Under the pieces are notes generated by a model. The model did no database searches. It was not told the DNA's origin and saw nothing but the letters and a program-made list of their open reading frames with translations. DNA of 64,000 nucleotides from Saprospiraceae bacterium UBA7687 (GTDB taxonomy: Bacteria; Bacteroidota; Bacteroidia; Chitinophagales; Saprospiraceae), in contig DLGT01000065.1 of the NCBI GenBank assembly GCA_002482845.1, positions 1 through 64,000 on the forward strand. Direction: 5' to 3'. Shown here in pieces: positions 55,725-64,000 of this stretch; within the stretch, counting starts at the first letter, position 1, and the number at the start of each line of letters is the position of its first letter. The translations under genes were made by a program, and so were the position numbers.

Positions 55725-56495
55725 GTGCAAATAACTTTTCTCGGAACTAGTACATCTCAAGGCGTACCCGTCATAGGTTGTGAGTGCGATACTTGTCTTT
55801 CTAATGACCCTAAAGACAATAGATTGAGATCATCTGTATTGATTTCTGAAAAAGGATACAATATATTAATAGACGTAGGCCCTGATTTTCGTCAACAAAT
55901 GCTTACCAATAAGGTAAAAAAACTCGATGCAATTTTATTAACTCATGAGCACAATGATCATATTATCGGTATGGACGATATTCGCCCATTTAATTTTAGA
56001 CAGGGTAAAGAAATGCCTATATATGGTCTACAAAGAGTGCTTGGCGAAATAAAAATGAAGTTTGCTTATGTTTTTGATTCAAGTCCATATCCCGGCTCTC
56101 CCAAAGTTGTTTGCCATGAAATAGTTGGCCAAAGAGTTTATGAAATATTACCTCACATTTCTATTAGAACTATTAATGTAATACACGGCACATTGCCTAT
56201 TTTAGGGTATAGAATTGGTGATTTCGCTTATATTACGGATGCTTCCTACTTAGATGAAGCAGCAATACAAAGTCTTAAAGGTCTAAAAGTGTTAGTGCTT
56301 AATGCGCTTCAGTATCGTAAACATTACTCTCATTATACATTTGATGAAGCCGTAGATGTAGCGCAAAAAATTGATGCCGATCATACCTATTTCACACACT
56401 TGTCCCATGATCTAGGCAAACATGAAGATATTTTACAAAAATGCCCACCAAATATCACTCCTGCTTACGATGGACTGACATTTACTTTAATATAA
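55725..56495 (+). CDS. MBL-fold metallohydrolase (PhnP-like)
   Basis: A 256-residue cytoplasmic metallo-beta-lactamase-fold enzyme. It opens ITFLGTSTSQGVPVIGCECD, with the CECDTC zinc-type site typical of the PhnP/phosphoribosyl cyclic phosphodiesterase subgroup; the metal motif is LLTHEHNDHIIGMDD near residue 73, and further ligands lie in YITDAS and YFTHLSHDLG. The start is GTG 55725, 15 bases after the small conserved gene. Typical activity is phosphodiester cleavage; the substrate is unknown. Confidence 0.88.
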   Translation: MQITFLGTSTSQGVPVIGCECDTCLSNDPKDNRLRSSVLISEKGYNILIDVGPDFRQQMLTNKVKKLDAILLTHEHNDHIIGMDDIRPFNFRQGKEMPIYGLQRVLGEIKMKFAYVFDSSPYPGSPKVVCHEIVGQRVYEILPHISIRTINVIHGTLPILGYRIGDFAYITDASYLDEAAIQSLKGLKVLVLNALQYRKHYSHYTFDEAVDVAQKIDADHTYFTHLSHDLGKHEDILQKCPPNITPAYDGLTFTLI

Positions 56496-56674
56496 TAATA
56501 TCATATTTCCAATCCAGATTGTAGATCCATATTCTCTTTTTCAGTACAATCAAAAAACATGATTATATTATCACTATAAAGGTGACTAACGACAAATGCT
56601 AAGTATTTTGTTAACTTTATTTGGTATTAAAACAAAATAATCTTAATATTGTATTATATATCGAATGTAATATT

Positions 56675-57631
56675 ATGAGGTACCTTATTTTTACAATAGT
56701 AATGTTTGTTGTTCATGCTACATATGCACAGCAGCGCCCTCAGTTCACCCAATATATGCTTAACAAGTACTATGAAAATCCTGCTTATGGTGGTTTAGAA
56801 AGGTCATTGAGCGTATTTACATCTTACAGAGATCAATATAGCGCTTTTCCCGGCAATCCTAGGACTTTTTATGTTGGAGCAGATATGCCATTTTATTTGT
56901 GGAATGGCGCATTAGGTTTTACGCTACACAATCAAAAAACAGGTTTGTTTGACAATACTAATTTGAAATTCTCTTATAATTATGTAGCAGGCACTCCAGT
57001 AGGTTTTCTCTCATTTGGTGGTCGCCTAGGGATAGATATACTTAGTATTGATGGGTCAGGTATCATTACACCTGATGGAACTTACGAAGGTGTCTTTAAC
57101 CATAATGATCCTTTTTTGCAAACATCGGTAGCCACAGGTTTTGGACTATCTTGGGAGGCGGGTACATATTTCATGGGTAAAAATATAGAAGCAGGGCTTA
57201 CACTTGGCGAATTACCAACCCATAAGTATGGAGTTGGAGATGCTATATATAATAAGGCGTTTTTTGCAAGTTTATATGGTCAGTACAAATATTTCTATGA
57301 TCAAAACACAGAAATTATACCTTCTATTTTAATAAAAGCAGATGCCGCAGTAGTCCAAATTGATTTAGGTGTACTGGGGCGATTTAATGAAAGTTTGTTT
57401 GGGGGCATCAATTTTAGGGGGTATAATGCTACTTCAATTGATGCTTTCTCTATCATTATGGGTACAAATTTAGGGAGGAAGTATAAAATTTCATATAGCT
57501 ATGACTTTGGATTGTCAGCATTAAGAAAATTAAATCAAGGAAGTCATGAAATTTTATTGTCTTATAACTTACAAAAAATTATAGGTATTGGAATGCCTCC
57601 GAAGATCATTTATAACCCTCGTGATCTCTGA
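56675..57631 (+). CDS. PorP/SprF-family T9SS outer membrane protein
   Basis: A 318-residue exported beta-barrel protein. After a signal peptide ending TYAQ, the mature start QRPQFTQYMLNKYYENPAYG is the family hallmark. The rest is alternating beta strands, ending YNLQKIIGIGMPPKIIYNP. PorP/SprF proteins act with the T9SS in secretion or attachment of cargo. ATG 56675 fits the signal peptide; an in-frame upstream start at 56621 is unlikely. It precedes gldKLMN, 361 bases away, in the same direction, an arrangement known from other Bacteroidota. Confidence 0.9.
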   Translation: MRYLIFTIVMFVVHATYAQQRPQFTQYMLNKYYENPAYGGLERSLSVFTSYRDQYSAFPGNPRTFYVGADMPFYLWNGALGFTLHNQKTGLFDNTNLKFSYNYVAGTPVGFLSFGGRLGIDILSIDGSGIITPDGTYEGVFNHNDPFLQTSVATGFGLSWEAGTYFMGKNIEAGLTLGELPTHKYGVGDAIYNKAFFASLYGQYKYFYDQNTEIIPSILIKADAAVVQIDLGVLGRFNESLFGGINFRGYNATSIDAFSIIMGTNLGRKYKISYSYDFGLSALRKLNQGSHEILLSYNLQKIIGIGMPPKIIYNPRDL

Positions 57632-57992
57632 TAAAAACAGTATATTTTCTGTTTTGTCAATTATTTTCTATTTTCAGTAAATTTACTTATCCGAAATTAA
57701 TATTAATTAATCTATAATAATAAATTATTTTTATTCTGATATTTATTTAATTGTAGAATAATATATTTAAAATTAGATATATTTATTTTTTTCATATGAA
57801 TGCCTAATTTTATTTTGACTAAAATGCAATATTTGATTGAAATCGTCGTTATTAAACTGCTAAAGAGTTTTTCAGAGATAAAAATATTTTAAAAAACGAA
57901 TTTAAAATAGTTGTAGTTTTAAAATAGTCAGTTATCTTTACGTCGCTTTATTCCGAAGCCCATATTAATTATAGGTTAAATCGCTAAAAGAA
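57632..57992. other. AT-rich gap upstream of gldKLMN
   Basis: About 360 bases without a gene. The last third contains the promoter candidate at 57911-57940. The remainder is extremely AT-rich with no clear hairpin. Confidence 0.5.
57911..57940 (+). promoter_or_regulatory. Promoter of the gldKLMN operon
   Basis: TTG at 57911-57913, a 19-base spacer and TATCTTTA at 57933-57940 (consensus TAnnTTTG with one mismatch). It leaves a leader of roughly 45 bases to the gldK start at 57993. Confidence 0.55.
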
Positions 57993-59231
57993 ATGAAAAG
58001 TTTATCAAGTTTAAGTGCTTTATTATTAGCCGTAATGCTAATCTCTTCTTGCGGTAAGCAAGAGTCCGGTCAGCTTACCGGTGCCCAAAATCGTCCCAAA
58101 TGGGCAGGCTTTAATCCATTTGGAATGGTGTACATCCCTTCGGGAACTTTGACTATAGGTCAGAGTGATCAAGATGTTTTTTCTACCTATGCCCAAAGAC
58201 AAAAAGCAATTTCCATCTCTGGTTTTTTTATGGATGATACAGAAATCACTAATAATGAGTATCGCCAATTCGTAGAATGGGTGAGAGATTCTGTAGCTCA
58301 CGAAACATTGGGCAATAAGATAGAAGATGATTTTGGAAATGAAATTATTGATTGGGAAGTTGAATTGGATTATGAACTAAGTTCAGAAGAACTTGGAGAT
58401 ATGTACTACCAAGGTGACATGGCATTTGAAGGAAAAAGAGAGCTTGATTATGCATCTTTAAAATTCAAATATCAGTGGATCGACTGGCAAAAAGCAGCTC
58501 ACGACAAAACGGCAACCAGGACATCTATTATAAATAAAGATGAAGTAAAAGTTTTCCCAGATACATTATGCTGGATTAGAGATTTTACATTTTCTTATAA
58601 TGAGCCACATTCACGTAATTATTTTTGGCACCCAGCTTTTGATGACTATCCTGTAGTGGGTGTGAACTGGAAGCAAGCAACTGCATTCTGCCATTGGAGA
58701 ACAAAACTTTGGGATCAGTTTAAAGCTGACGAGCCAAATACAGAAGTTTTCAGATTGCCTTCAGAAGCCGAATGGGAATATGCTGCAAGAGGTGGTCACG
58801 ATATCTCTCCATATCCTTGGGGTGGACCTTACATTAGAAATGCAAAGGGATGTCTTCTAGCTAATTTCAAACCTGGTCGTGGTAATTACCCAGAAGATGG
58901 TGGTTTACATACAGTAAAAGCTGATGCATACTTCCCTAATGATTATGGTCTTTATTGTATGGCAGGTAATGTGTCAGAATGGACATCATCTGCGTTCCAC
59001 GAAAATGCATATATAAATGAGCATGACCTTAACTCTGATTACAGATATGATGCTAAAGAAGATGATCCAGAAGCTTACAAACGTAAAGTGCTAAGAGGTG
59101 GATCATGGAAAGATATTTCTTATTATTGTCAGACAGGTACGAGAACTTGGGAATTCCAAGATACGACTAAGTCTTATATAGGATTTAGATGTGTTATCAC
59201 ATATCTTGGTAGATCTATAAATGATTTCTAA
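57993..59231 (+). CDS. gldK: T9SS outer membrane lipoprotein GldK/PorK
   Basis: A 412-residue lipoprotein of the formylglycine-generating-enzyme (SUMF1) fold. The lipobox cysteine is residue 20 (LISSC). Fold landmarks are GMVYIPSGTLTIGQSD, PVVGVNWKQATAFCHWRTK, LPSEAEWEYAARGG, NVSEWTSSAF and KVLRGGSWKD, with the last IGFRCV. In T9SS, GldK forms a periplasmic ring with GldN under the outer membrane. It is the first gene of gldKLMN. Confidence 0.95.
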   Translation: MKSLSSLSALLLAVMLISSCGKQESGQLTGAQNRPKWAGFNPFGMVYIPSGTLTIGQSDQDVFSTYAQRQKAISISGFFMDDTEITNNEYRQFVEWVRDSVAHETLGNKIEDDFGNEIIDWEVELDYELSSEELGDMYYQGDMAFEGKRELDYASLKFKYQWIDWQKAAHDKTATRTSIINKDEVKVFPDTLCWIRDFTFSYNEPHSRNYFWHPAFDDYPVVGVNWKQATAFCHWRTKLWDQFKADEPNTEVFRLPSEAEWEYAARGGHDISPYPWGGPYIRNAKGCLLANFKPGRGNYPEDGGLHTVKADAYFPNDYGLYCMAGNVSEWTSSAFHENAYINEHDLNSDYRYDAKEDDPEAYKRKVLRGGSWKDISYYCQTGTRTWEFQDTTKSYIGFRCVITYLGRSINDF

Positions 59232-59342
59232 CATTTTTATTAATTCATTTTATTATTTTGGCTAAAGATTGAATGCCTTATTTTAAAGGTATTCAGAAGT
59301 ATATCAATTTATTATTTAACAAATCACAAAATTTAATTCACA

Positions 59343-59927
59343 ATGAGTTTTTTCAAATCACCTTCGTTTAAGTACATTAAAAATTTATTAATAGGTCTTG
59401 GTGCTGCCGTTGTAATGATTGGAGCATTAGGTAAGCTGAACAGTACTTCTTGGGGAGGTATGGCAATCACAGCGGGTCTATTGGTAGAAGCGTTTTTATT
59501 TGCAATGTTGGGTATCCTAGGACCTGAGAAGGATTATTACTGGGAGAAATTATATCCAGGTTTAGATTCTTATGGTTCAAATATTGCACCATTGACAGCT
59601 GGAGGTACAGCTTCACCTGCAAGTAGAGCACTTAATGCTGAAGTAGTAGAAAACAAATTAGGCGGTATGTTGAGCGAGTTACAATCAGTTGCTAAAAGCA
59701 TGGGTTCACTTAAGGCTCTTCAAGAAGTTGATTTCTCTCAAACTGGAGAGCAATTAAAAACAATGAATAATTTTTATACTAGAATGAATGAGGCAATGCA
59801 GACACTTAATGCTAGTGTAGAAGATACTAAACAGTATCAAGCACAAATGGCTAGTCTTAGCAAAAACCTTACTTCTTTGAATGCGGTATATGGTAATGTA
59901 TTGTCTGCATATCAGACAAAAGGTTAA
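59343..59927 (+). CDS. gldL: T9SS motor protein GldL/PorL
   Basis: A 194-residue inner-membrane protein, a little shorter than the roughly 215 residues of the Flavobacterium protein. Two transmembrane helices occupy about residues 12-30 and 37-57; the second carries the intramembrane glutamate in LLVEAFLFAMLGI, which is part of the proton pathway in studied homologues. The cytoplasmic part is a helical region rich in Gln and Ser. With GldM it forms the proton-driven motor of the T9SS. Confidence 0.93.
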   Translation: MSFFKSPSFKYIKNLLIGLGAAVVMIGALGKLNSTSWGGMAITAGLLVEAFLFAMLGILGPEKDYYWEKLYPGLDSYGSNIAPLTAGGTASPASRALNAEVVENKLGGMLSELQSVAKSMGSLKALQEVDFSQTGEQLKTMNNFYTRMNEAMQTLNASVEDTKQYQAQMASLSKNLTSLNAVYGNVLSAYQTKG

Positions 59928-59973
59928 TCCCACCAATTCAAATTTATTATTTAATCGTATAAAAATTTAAAAT

Positions 59974-61548
59974 ATGTCAATACCTAAGGAACCGCGGCAG
60001 TTGATGATCAACGTAATGTATCTCGTACTGACTGCGCTATTAGCCTTGAACGTTTCTGCGGAAATTTTCAATGCGTTTGATATGGTAGATAAAGGCTTGA
60101 TTTCTGCAAATGCAACTCTAGATGAATCAAATTCTCAATTGCCTATTCTGATTAAGGAAGCAGCAAAGAAAAAAGAATCATTAGCTACTTATGCGGAAAG
60201 AATAGATGGCATCACAGCTTTATCTAAGGATGCTACTGCTTACATTAATGGAATCATGGATAAACTAATCGATGAATCTGGAAACCTTAATGGAAGTGTA
60301 GATGAAGGAGATTATATCGAGTCAGAAGGTGTAAGAGAACTTTTGGGTAAGAGAGATTACGCTGGTACTACCCGTTTGATGGTGGATCAAGGTGTAGGAG
60401 AAGAGTTGAAGGCAAAAATGATGGAGTTCAAGGCTGGCTTCGCAAAAGTTGCTGACCCTGCAGATCAAAAAGATCTAGAATCTAAAATTCCGATTCAAAT
60501 AGATGATGAATCTTGGAAAAAGTCAGTAAACAAGAAGGAGAACTGGGCTGATTTTACTTTTGGTCATATGCCATTGGGAGCTTGTATGCCTATTTTTTCT
60601 AAATTTATAAATGATATTAAAGCATCTGAAGCAGCAGCTTTGAATTACCTTGCTGGTAAAGTAGGGGTTGGTGGTGCAACAGTAGTTTTGGATAAGTTTA
60701 CAGTTGTTTCTGCTCCAAAAAAATCTTATGTAATCAAAGGTGAGCCATTTGAAACGGATGTTTTCCTTTCAGCAGCAGCTGGTGCAGATTCAAAAACGGG
60801 TATTTCTATATCTGTAAATGGTAGAAGTTTGCCTACAAATGCAGAGGGTGTTGCAAAATATACCGAAACGGCAAATAGTGTGGGTATCAAGAAATATTCT
60901 GCTGTTGCAAGTGTAAAAGATCCTGTGTCAGGAGAAGTGAAATCGTACAAAAGCGAATACGAATACGAAGTAGGTGAAAGATCTGTAACTATTTCTGCAT
61001 CAAAGATGAATGTATTTTACATGGGTGTTGACAACCCTGTAGAAGTTTCTGCAGCTGGTGTGCCTTCTGGGCAGATCAAAGTATCTATGGATGGTGGAGA
61101 TATTAGCAAAAACAGTGATGGAACTTTTAATGTAAAAGTTAATAGTCCTGGAAAAGCTGTTGTTAAAGTATCTGCCCCTGGAGTAAATGCAAGCAAAGAA
61201 TACAGAGTTAAGAGAATTCCAGATCCAGTTCCTTTGTTAGGTGGTACCTTACAAGGTGGTGGTATCGGTAATGGTTCTTTCAAAGGACAAACTGCGTTGT
61301 TGCCAATACTTAAAGATTTTGAATTTGATGCTAGATGTAACATGGCTGGTTATACCCTTGTTAGAGTAGCAAAGAGACAAGACCCAGAAGTTGCAGCAAA
61401 CCAAGGAGCAACTTTACAAGGTAACGCTAAAGCAATTCAAGGAAAAGCAAGTCCTGGCGATAAATACGTTTTTCAAGAGATCAAATGTAAATGTCCAGGG
61501 GATGCAGCAGCAAGAAACCTTGGTCAGTTAGTTTTTGATATTCAATAA
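59974..61548 (+). CDS. gldM: T9SS motor protein GldM/PorM
   Basis: A 524-residue protein with one N-terminal transmembrane helix (LMINVMYLVLTALLALNVSA) preceded by Arg8 (KEPRQ), which faces the GldL glutamate in known motors. Four periplasmic domains follow; the last two contain NVFYMGVDNPVEVSA and VKRIPDPVPLLGG. GldM spans the periplasm and couples the motor to the GldKN ring. The start ATG 59974 lies 46 bases after gldL. Length is close to the Flavobacterium protein. Confidence 0.95.
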   Translation: MSIPKEPRQLMINVMYLVLTALLALNVSAEIFNAFDMVDKGLISANATLDESNSQLPILIKEAAKKKESLATYAERIDGITALSKDATAYINGIMDKLIDESGNLNGSVDEGDYIESEGVRELLGKRDYAGTTRLMVDQGVGEELKAKMMEFKAGFAKVADPADQKDLESKIPIQIDDESWKKSVNKKENWADFTFGHMPLGACMPIFSKFINDIKASEAAALNYLAGKVGVGGATVVLDKFTVVSAPKKSYVIKGEPFETDVFLSAAAGADSKTGISISVNGRSLPTNAEGVAKYTETANSVGIKKYSAVASVKDPVSGEVKSYKSEYEYEVGERSVTISASKMNVFYMGVDNPVEVSAAGVPSGQIKVSMDGGDISKNSDGTFNVKVNSPGKAVVKVSAPGVNASKEYRVKRIPDPVPLLGGTLQGGGIGNGSFKGQTALLPILKDFEFDARCNMAGYTLVRVAKRQDPEVAANQGATLQGNAKAIQGKASPGDKYVFQEIKCKCPGDAAARNLGQLVFDIQ

Positions 61549-61571
61549 TTAATATTTAAATTTTTATTCTA

Positions 61572-62468
61572 ATGAAGACATATCTTAATTATTTTGGGTT
61601 AGTATTCATACTAATGATGTCAACAGTTTCTTACGCTCAGAATGGGGCAGAAGAGGTAGAAGAAGTTAAAACTGAATCATCTACTCCCGAAGAAGATATT
61701 TTTATAGACGACTTAGTTCGTAAAAGAATCGTTGTAGAAAATAGATTGATGGCTCCACAGCCAATTCGTGAGGCTGATATTTCTTGGGAAAAAAGAATTC
61801 AGAGAGTTATAGATGCTAGAGAAAAGTTAAATCTAGTGTTTATCAGCGAGGAACTAAATCTTTTTACCACTTTAAAGACAATGATAGGTAATGGTGACAT
61901 TACAGCATTTGGCGATGAGTTCTTTAAAAATGTATTACCACCAGCTGAGATTGATGCTAAAATGGTTAAGATGGATACAACAATGGCATTAGATGAGAAT
62001 ACTTATGAAGAGAAAATTGTTATATCAAAGAACGATGTAAACTGGAGAGACATTGTCCAATACAGAGTTAAAGAAGTTTGGTACTTTGACAAGCAAAGAT
62101 CTGTGATGGATGTTCGTATTTTGGGCATAGCACCAATTTACCAAAGTCCAGCTGATAAGCTTGCGGGTATACCACCTGCACCTATGTTTTGGGTATATTA
62201 TCCTGAAGCTAGACTACCTTTGTCTAAATTCAGGGTTTTCAATGAAGAGAATGATATCGCTCCAATGACTTGGGCTGATTTATTTGATCAAAGAGTCTTT
62301 ACAAGTTACATCTACAAACGTTCAAATGTATTAGATTATAGACTTAAAGATTTCTTTGTCGCTCAACCTGATGAAGAAGACAATAGGTCTGGTATAGATT
62401 TATTATTACATTCAGAGAAAATCAAAAATGAGTTACTCAATTTTGAACATGATCTTTGGGAGTATTAA
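61572..62468 (+). CDS. gldN: T9SS periplasmic ring protein GldN/PorN
   Basis: A 298-residue exported protein with a signal peptide ending VSYAQ. The conserved core includes ISWEKRIQRVIDAREKLNLV, VWYFDKQRSVMDVRILGIAP, and PMFWVYYPEARLPLSKFRVF. GldN partners GldK in the ring. It ends the operon: a strong terminator follows 20 bases later. Confidence 0.93.
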   Translation: MKTYLNYFGLVFILMMSTVSYAQNGAEEVEEVKTESSTPEEDIFIDDLVRKRIVVENRLMAPQPIREADISWEKRIQRVIDAREKLNLVFISEELNLFTTLKTMIGNGDITAFGDEFFKNVLPPAEIDAKMVKMDTTMALDENTYEEKIVISKNDVNWRDIVQYRVKEVWYFDKQRSVMDVRILGIAPIYQSPADKLAGIPPAPMFWVYYPEARLPLSKFRVFNEENDIAPMTWADLFDQRVFTSYIYKRSNVLDYRLKDFFVAQPDEEDNRSGIDLLLHSEKIKNELLNFEHDLWEY

Positions 62469-62487
62469 GATCTAATATAAAAATAAG

Positions 62488-62519
62488 AAGGGAATGGTCA
62501 TTAGACTGTTCCCTTTTTT
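62488..62519 (+). terminator. Terminator of the gldKLMN operon
   Basis: AAGGGAATGGTC pairs with GACTGTTCCCTT (12 pairs, two of them G-T) across a 4-base loop, followed by a T-run. Confidence 0.8.
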
Positions 62520-62717
62520 ATTTTATCTAAATTTTTTCATTTTATATTTCTAACGTATCTTACACACTCAAAGTAAATGAGTCCAGAATTGTTATGGATT
62601 TTTTATTATTTATTTTGTATACAAGAATTAGATCATAAAAGACATCAATAGGTAAGTCAGATTTTAGTTGATTTTACTTTTTAAACTAAATTTTTACACT
62701 AAATATTTTAAAATTCA

Positions 62718-64000
62718 ATGTCAAATAAAAAAATTAACTCAGCCCTAATTTCTGTTTATTTTAAGGATGGACTCGAAGAGATCATACAGCTTTTACAGAA
62801 ACAAGGGGTGACAATTTATACCACAGGTGGAACACAAACATTTATAGAATCACTAGGGGTATCGGTAGAGAAAGTGGAGGATCTTACTAGTTATCCTTCT
62901 ATATTAGACGGTAGGGTAAAAACGCTACACCCCAAAATCTTTGGTGGTATATTGGCTAAAAGAGATGATGACCATTTGAGTCAATTGGAAAAATATGAAA
63001 TACCAACTATTGACTTAGTTGTAGTGGATTTATATCCGTTTGAGGAGACAGTTGCGAATACATCAAATGAGGCTGAAATAATTGAAAAAATCGATATAGG
63101 CGGTATTTCATTAATAAGAGCAGCGGCCAAAAACTTTAATGATGTTGTCGTCATTCCTTCTCAAGCGCAGTATAATGATTTATTAGCCATACTTAAAGAT
63201 TCGGATGGAGCGACAACTATTGAACAAAGAAAGTATCTAGCAGGTCAGGCATTTATGGTTTCTTCTCATTATGACACGGCTATATTTAATTATGTAGCTG
63301 CTAACAATGTAAAATCTAAGGTCTTTAAGGAAAGTATTTTGGAAAGTGAAGTTCTGAGATATGGTGAAAATCCGCACCAAAATGCGGCTTTTTATGGAGA
63401 TCTATCTGAAATATTCGAAAAATTATGTGGTAAAGAGTTGTCTTACAATAATTTAGTTGATATCGACGCAGCTTTACAATTAATGGCTGAGTTTAAAGAT
63501 GAGGAACCAACTTTTGCAATTTTAAAACATACAAACCCATGTGGTGTAGCAACCAGAAAAACAATAGCGGAAGCGTGGGATGCCGCCTTAGCTGCGGACC
63601 CAATTTCTGCTTTTGGAGGAATCTTGATATCAAATACTACTGTTGATTTAAAAGCTGCTACAGAAATAGATAAGATATTTTATGAAGTACTAGTAGCAAC
63701 TGACTTTACAGATGAAGCAATAGATTTACTAAAAGCTAAGAAAAATAGGGTTTTATTAAAATTAAAAAAATACCCTGAAGTTAGCAAAATGTATAAAAAT
63801 CTTTTGAATGGAGTCATTGTTCAAGATGCTGACAGTAAAACAGAAACGACTACAGATTTTGAAGTGAAAACAAAAAAGTCACCATCATCAGGCGAAATGA
63901 ATGATCTTGTTTTTGCATTAAAATGTGCTAAACACTTGAAATCAAATACCATAGTTTTTGTCAGAGATAACCAATTATTGGGAATGGGTTGTGGTCAAAC
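62718..64000 (+). CDS. purH: AICAR transformylase / IMP cyclohydrolase, 5' part
   Basis: The first 427 codons of PurH, cut by the window end. The protein catalyses the last two steps of IMP synthesis. The N-terminal IMP cyclohydrolase (MGS-like) domain reads ALISVYFKDGLEEIIQLLQK with TTGGTQTFIE and GRVKTLHPKIFGG. The transformylase domain starts with LRYGENPHQNAAFYGD and contains ILKHTNPCGVATRKT, DPISAFGGI and VFALKCAKHLKSNTIVFV. The frame is intact to the end. It lies 249 bases after gldN and behind a terminator, so it is a separate unit. Confidence 0.95.
   Translation, partial: MSNKKINSALISVYFKDGLEEIIQLLQKQGVTIYTTGGTQTFIESLGVSVEKVEDLTSYPSILDGRVKTLHPKIFGGILAKRDDDHLSQLEKYEIPTIDLVVVDLYPFEETVANTSNEAEIIEKIDIGGISLIRAAAKNFNDVVVIPSQAQYNDLLAILKDSDGATTIEQRKYLAGQAFMVSSHYDTAIFNYVAANNVKSKVFKESILESEVLRYGENPHQNAAFYGDLSEIFEKLCGKELSYNNLVDIDAALQLMAEFKDEEPTFAILKHTNPCGVATRKTIAEAWDAALAADPISAFGGILISNTTVDLKAATEIDKIFYEVLVATDFTDEAIDLLKAKKNRVLLKLKKYPEVSKMYKNLLNGVIVQDADSKTETTTDFEVKTKKSPSSGEMNDLVFALKCAKHLKSNTIVFVRDNQLLGMGCGQ

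Overview
The window is an AT-rich stretch of a Bacteroidota chromosome, most likely from the Saprospiria/Saprospiraceae side of the phylum (inferred from gene content and protein style, not proven). The evidence is a complete type IX secretion (T9SS) core operon (gldK-gldL-gldM-gldN) preceded by a PorP/SprF-like gene, four secreted proteins ending in T9SS type A sorting domains with a YPNP/FPNP motif, several Bacteroidota-type promoters (TTG, about 19-20 bases, TAnnTTTG), and rare Shine-Dalgarno sequences. No phage, plasmid backbone, rRNA or CRISPR array is present.

Layout. 0.4-8 kb: a phospholipase D-type lipoprotein, an ECF sigma factor with a tiny partner protein, an AbgT-family transporter and a fused alpha/beta 2-oxoacid dehydrogenase E1. 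8-19 kb: housekeeping genes (tyrS, purF, an FtsX/LolE-like permease, an aldo-keto reductase) interleaved with secreted T9SS cargo (FG-GAP protein, M1 aminopeptidase). 19.4-28.1 kb: two large secreted metalloproteases on the minus strand; the first carries fifteen copies of a 24-residue, four-cysteine repeat in three blocks separated by a duplicated beta-sandwich module. 28.4-30.1 kb: a minus-strand operon with 4-base overlaps encoding an unknown protein, a VOC protein and a stand-alone protein that looks like the C-terminal part of GldM. 30.3-34.8 kb: a cyclophilin-FKBP fusion, a tRNA-Arg with its own promoter and terminator, a large T9SS protein with L-domain-like repeats, and a short MITE-like element. 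35-45.8 kb: a fatty acid hydroxylase, an unknown helical protein, then a cluster (FabG, sodium:solute symporter, unusual KAS III-like enzyme, acyl-CoA ligase, lipoprotein, outer membrane protein, exported alpha/beta hydrolase) that reads like uptake and CoA activation of a carboxylic acid. 46-49.7 kb: an unknown helical protein, a TPR-AAA+ ATPase and a TPR membrane protein. 49.7-56.5 kb: recG and rbfA (divergent), an MscS channel, Ppx/GppA, a lipoprotein, an outer membrane barrel, a small conserved protein and an MBL-fold hydrolase. 56.6-64 kb: PorP/SprF, gldKLMN and the 5' part of purH, which runs off the window.

Functionally the secretion theme dominates: gldKLMN and PorP build and energise the T9SS, and at least four cargo proteins here would use it. 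The most interesting items are the stand-alone GldM C-terminal-like protein, the KAS III homologue that has lost two of three catalytic residues inside an uptake-type cluster, the cysteine-repeat metalloprotease whose repeat also occurs once in a nearby lipoprotein, the TPR-AAA+ gene group, and a dispersed roughly 330-base intergenic repeat with a compensatory stem change between its two copies.
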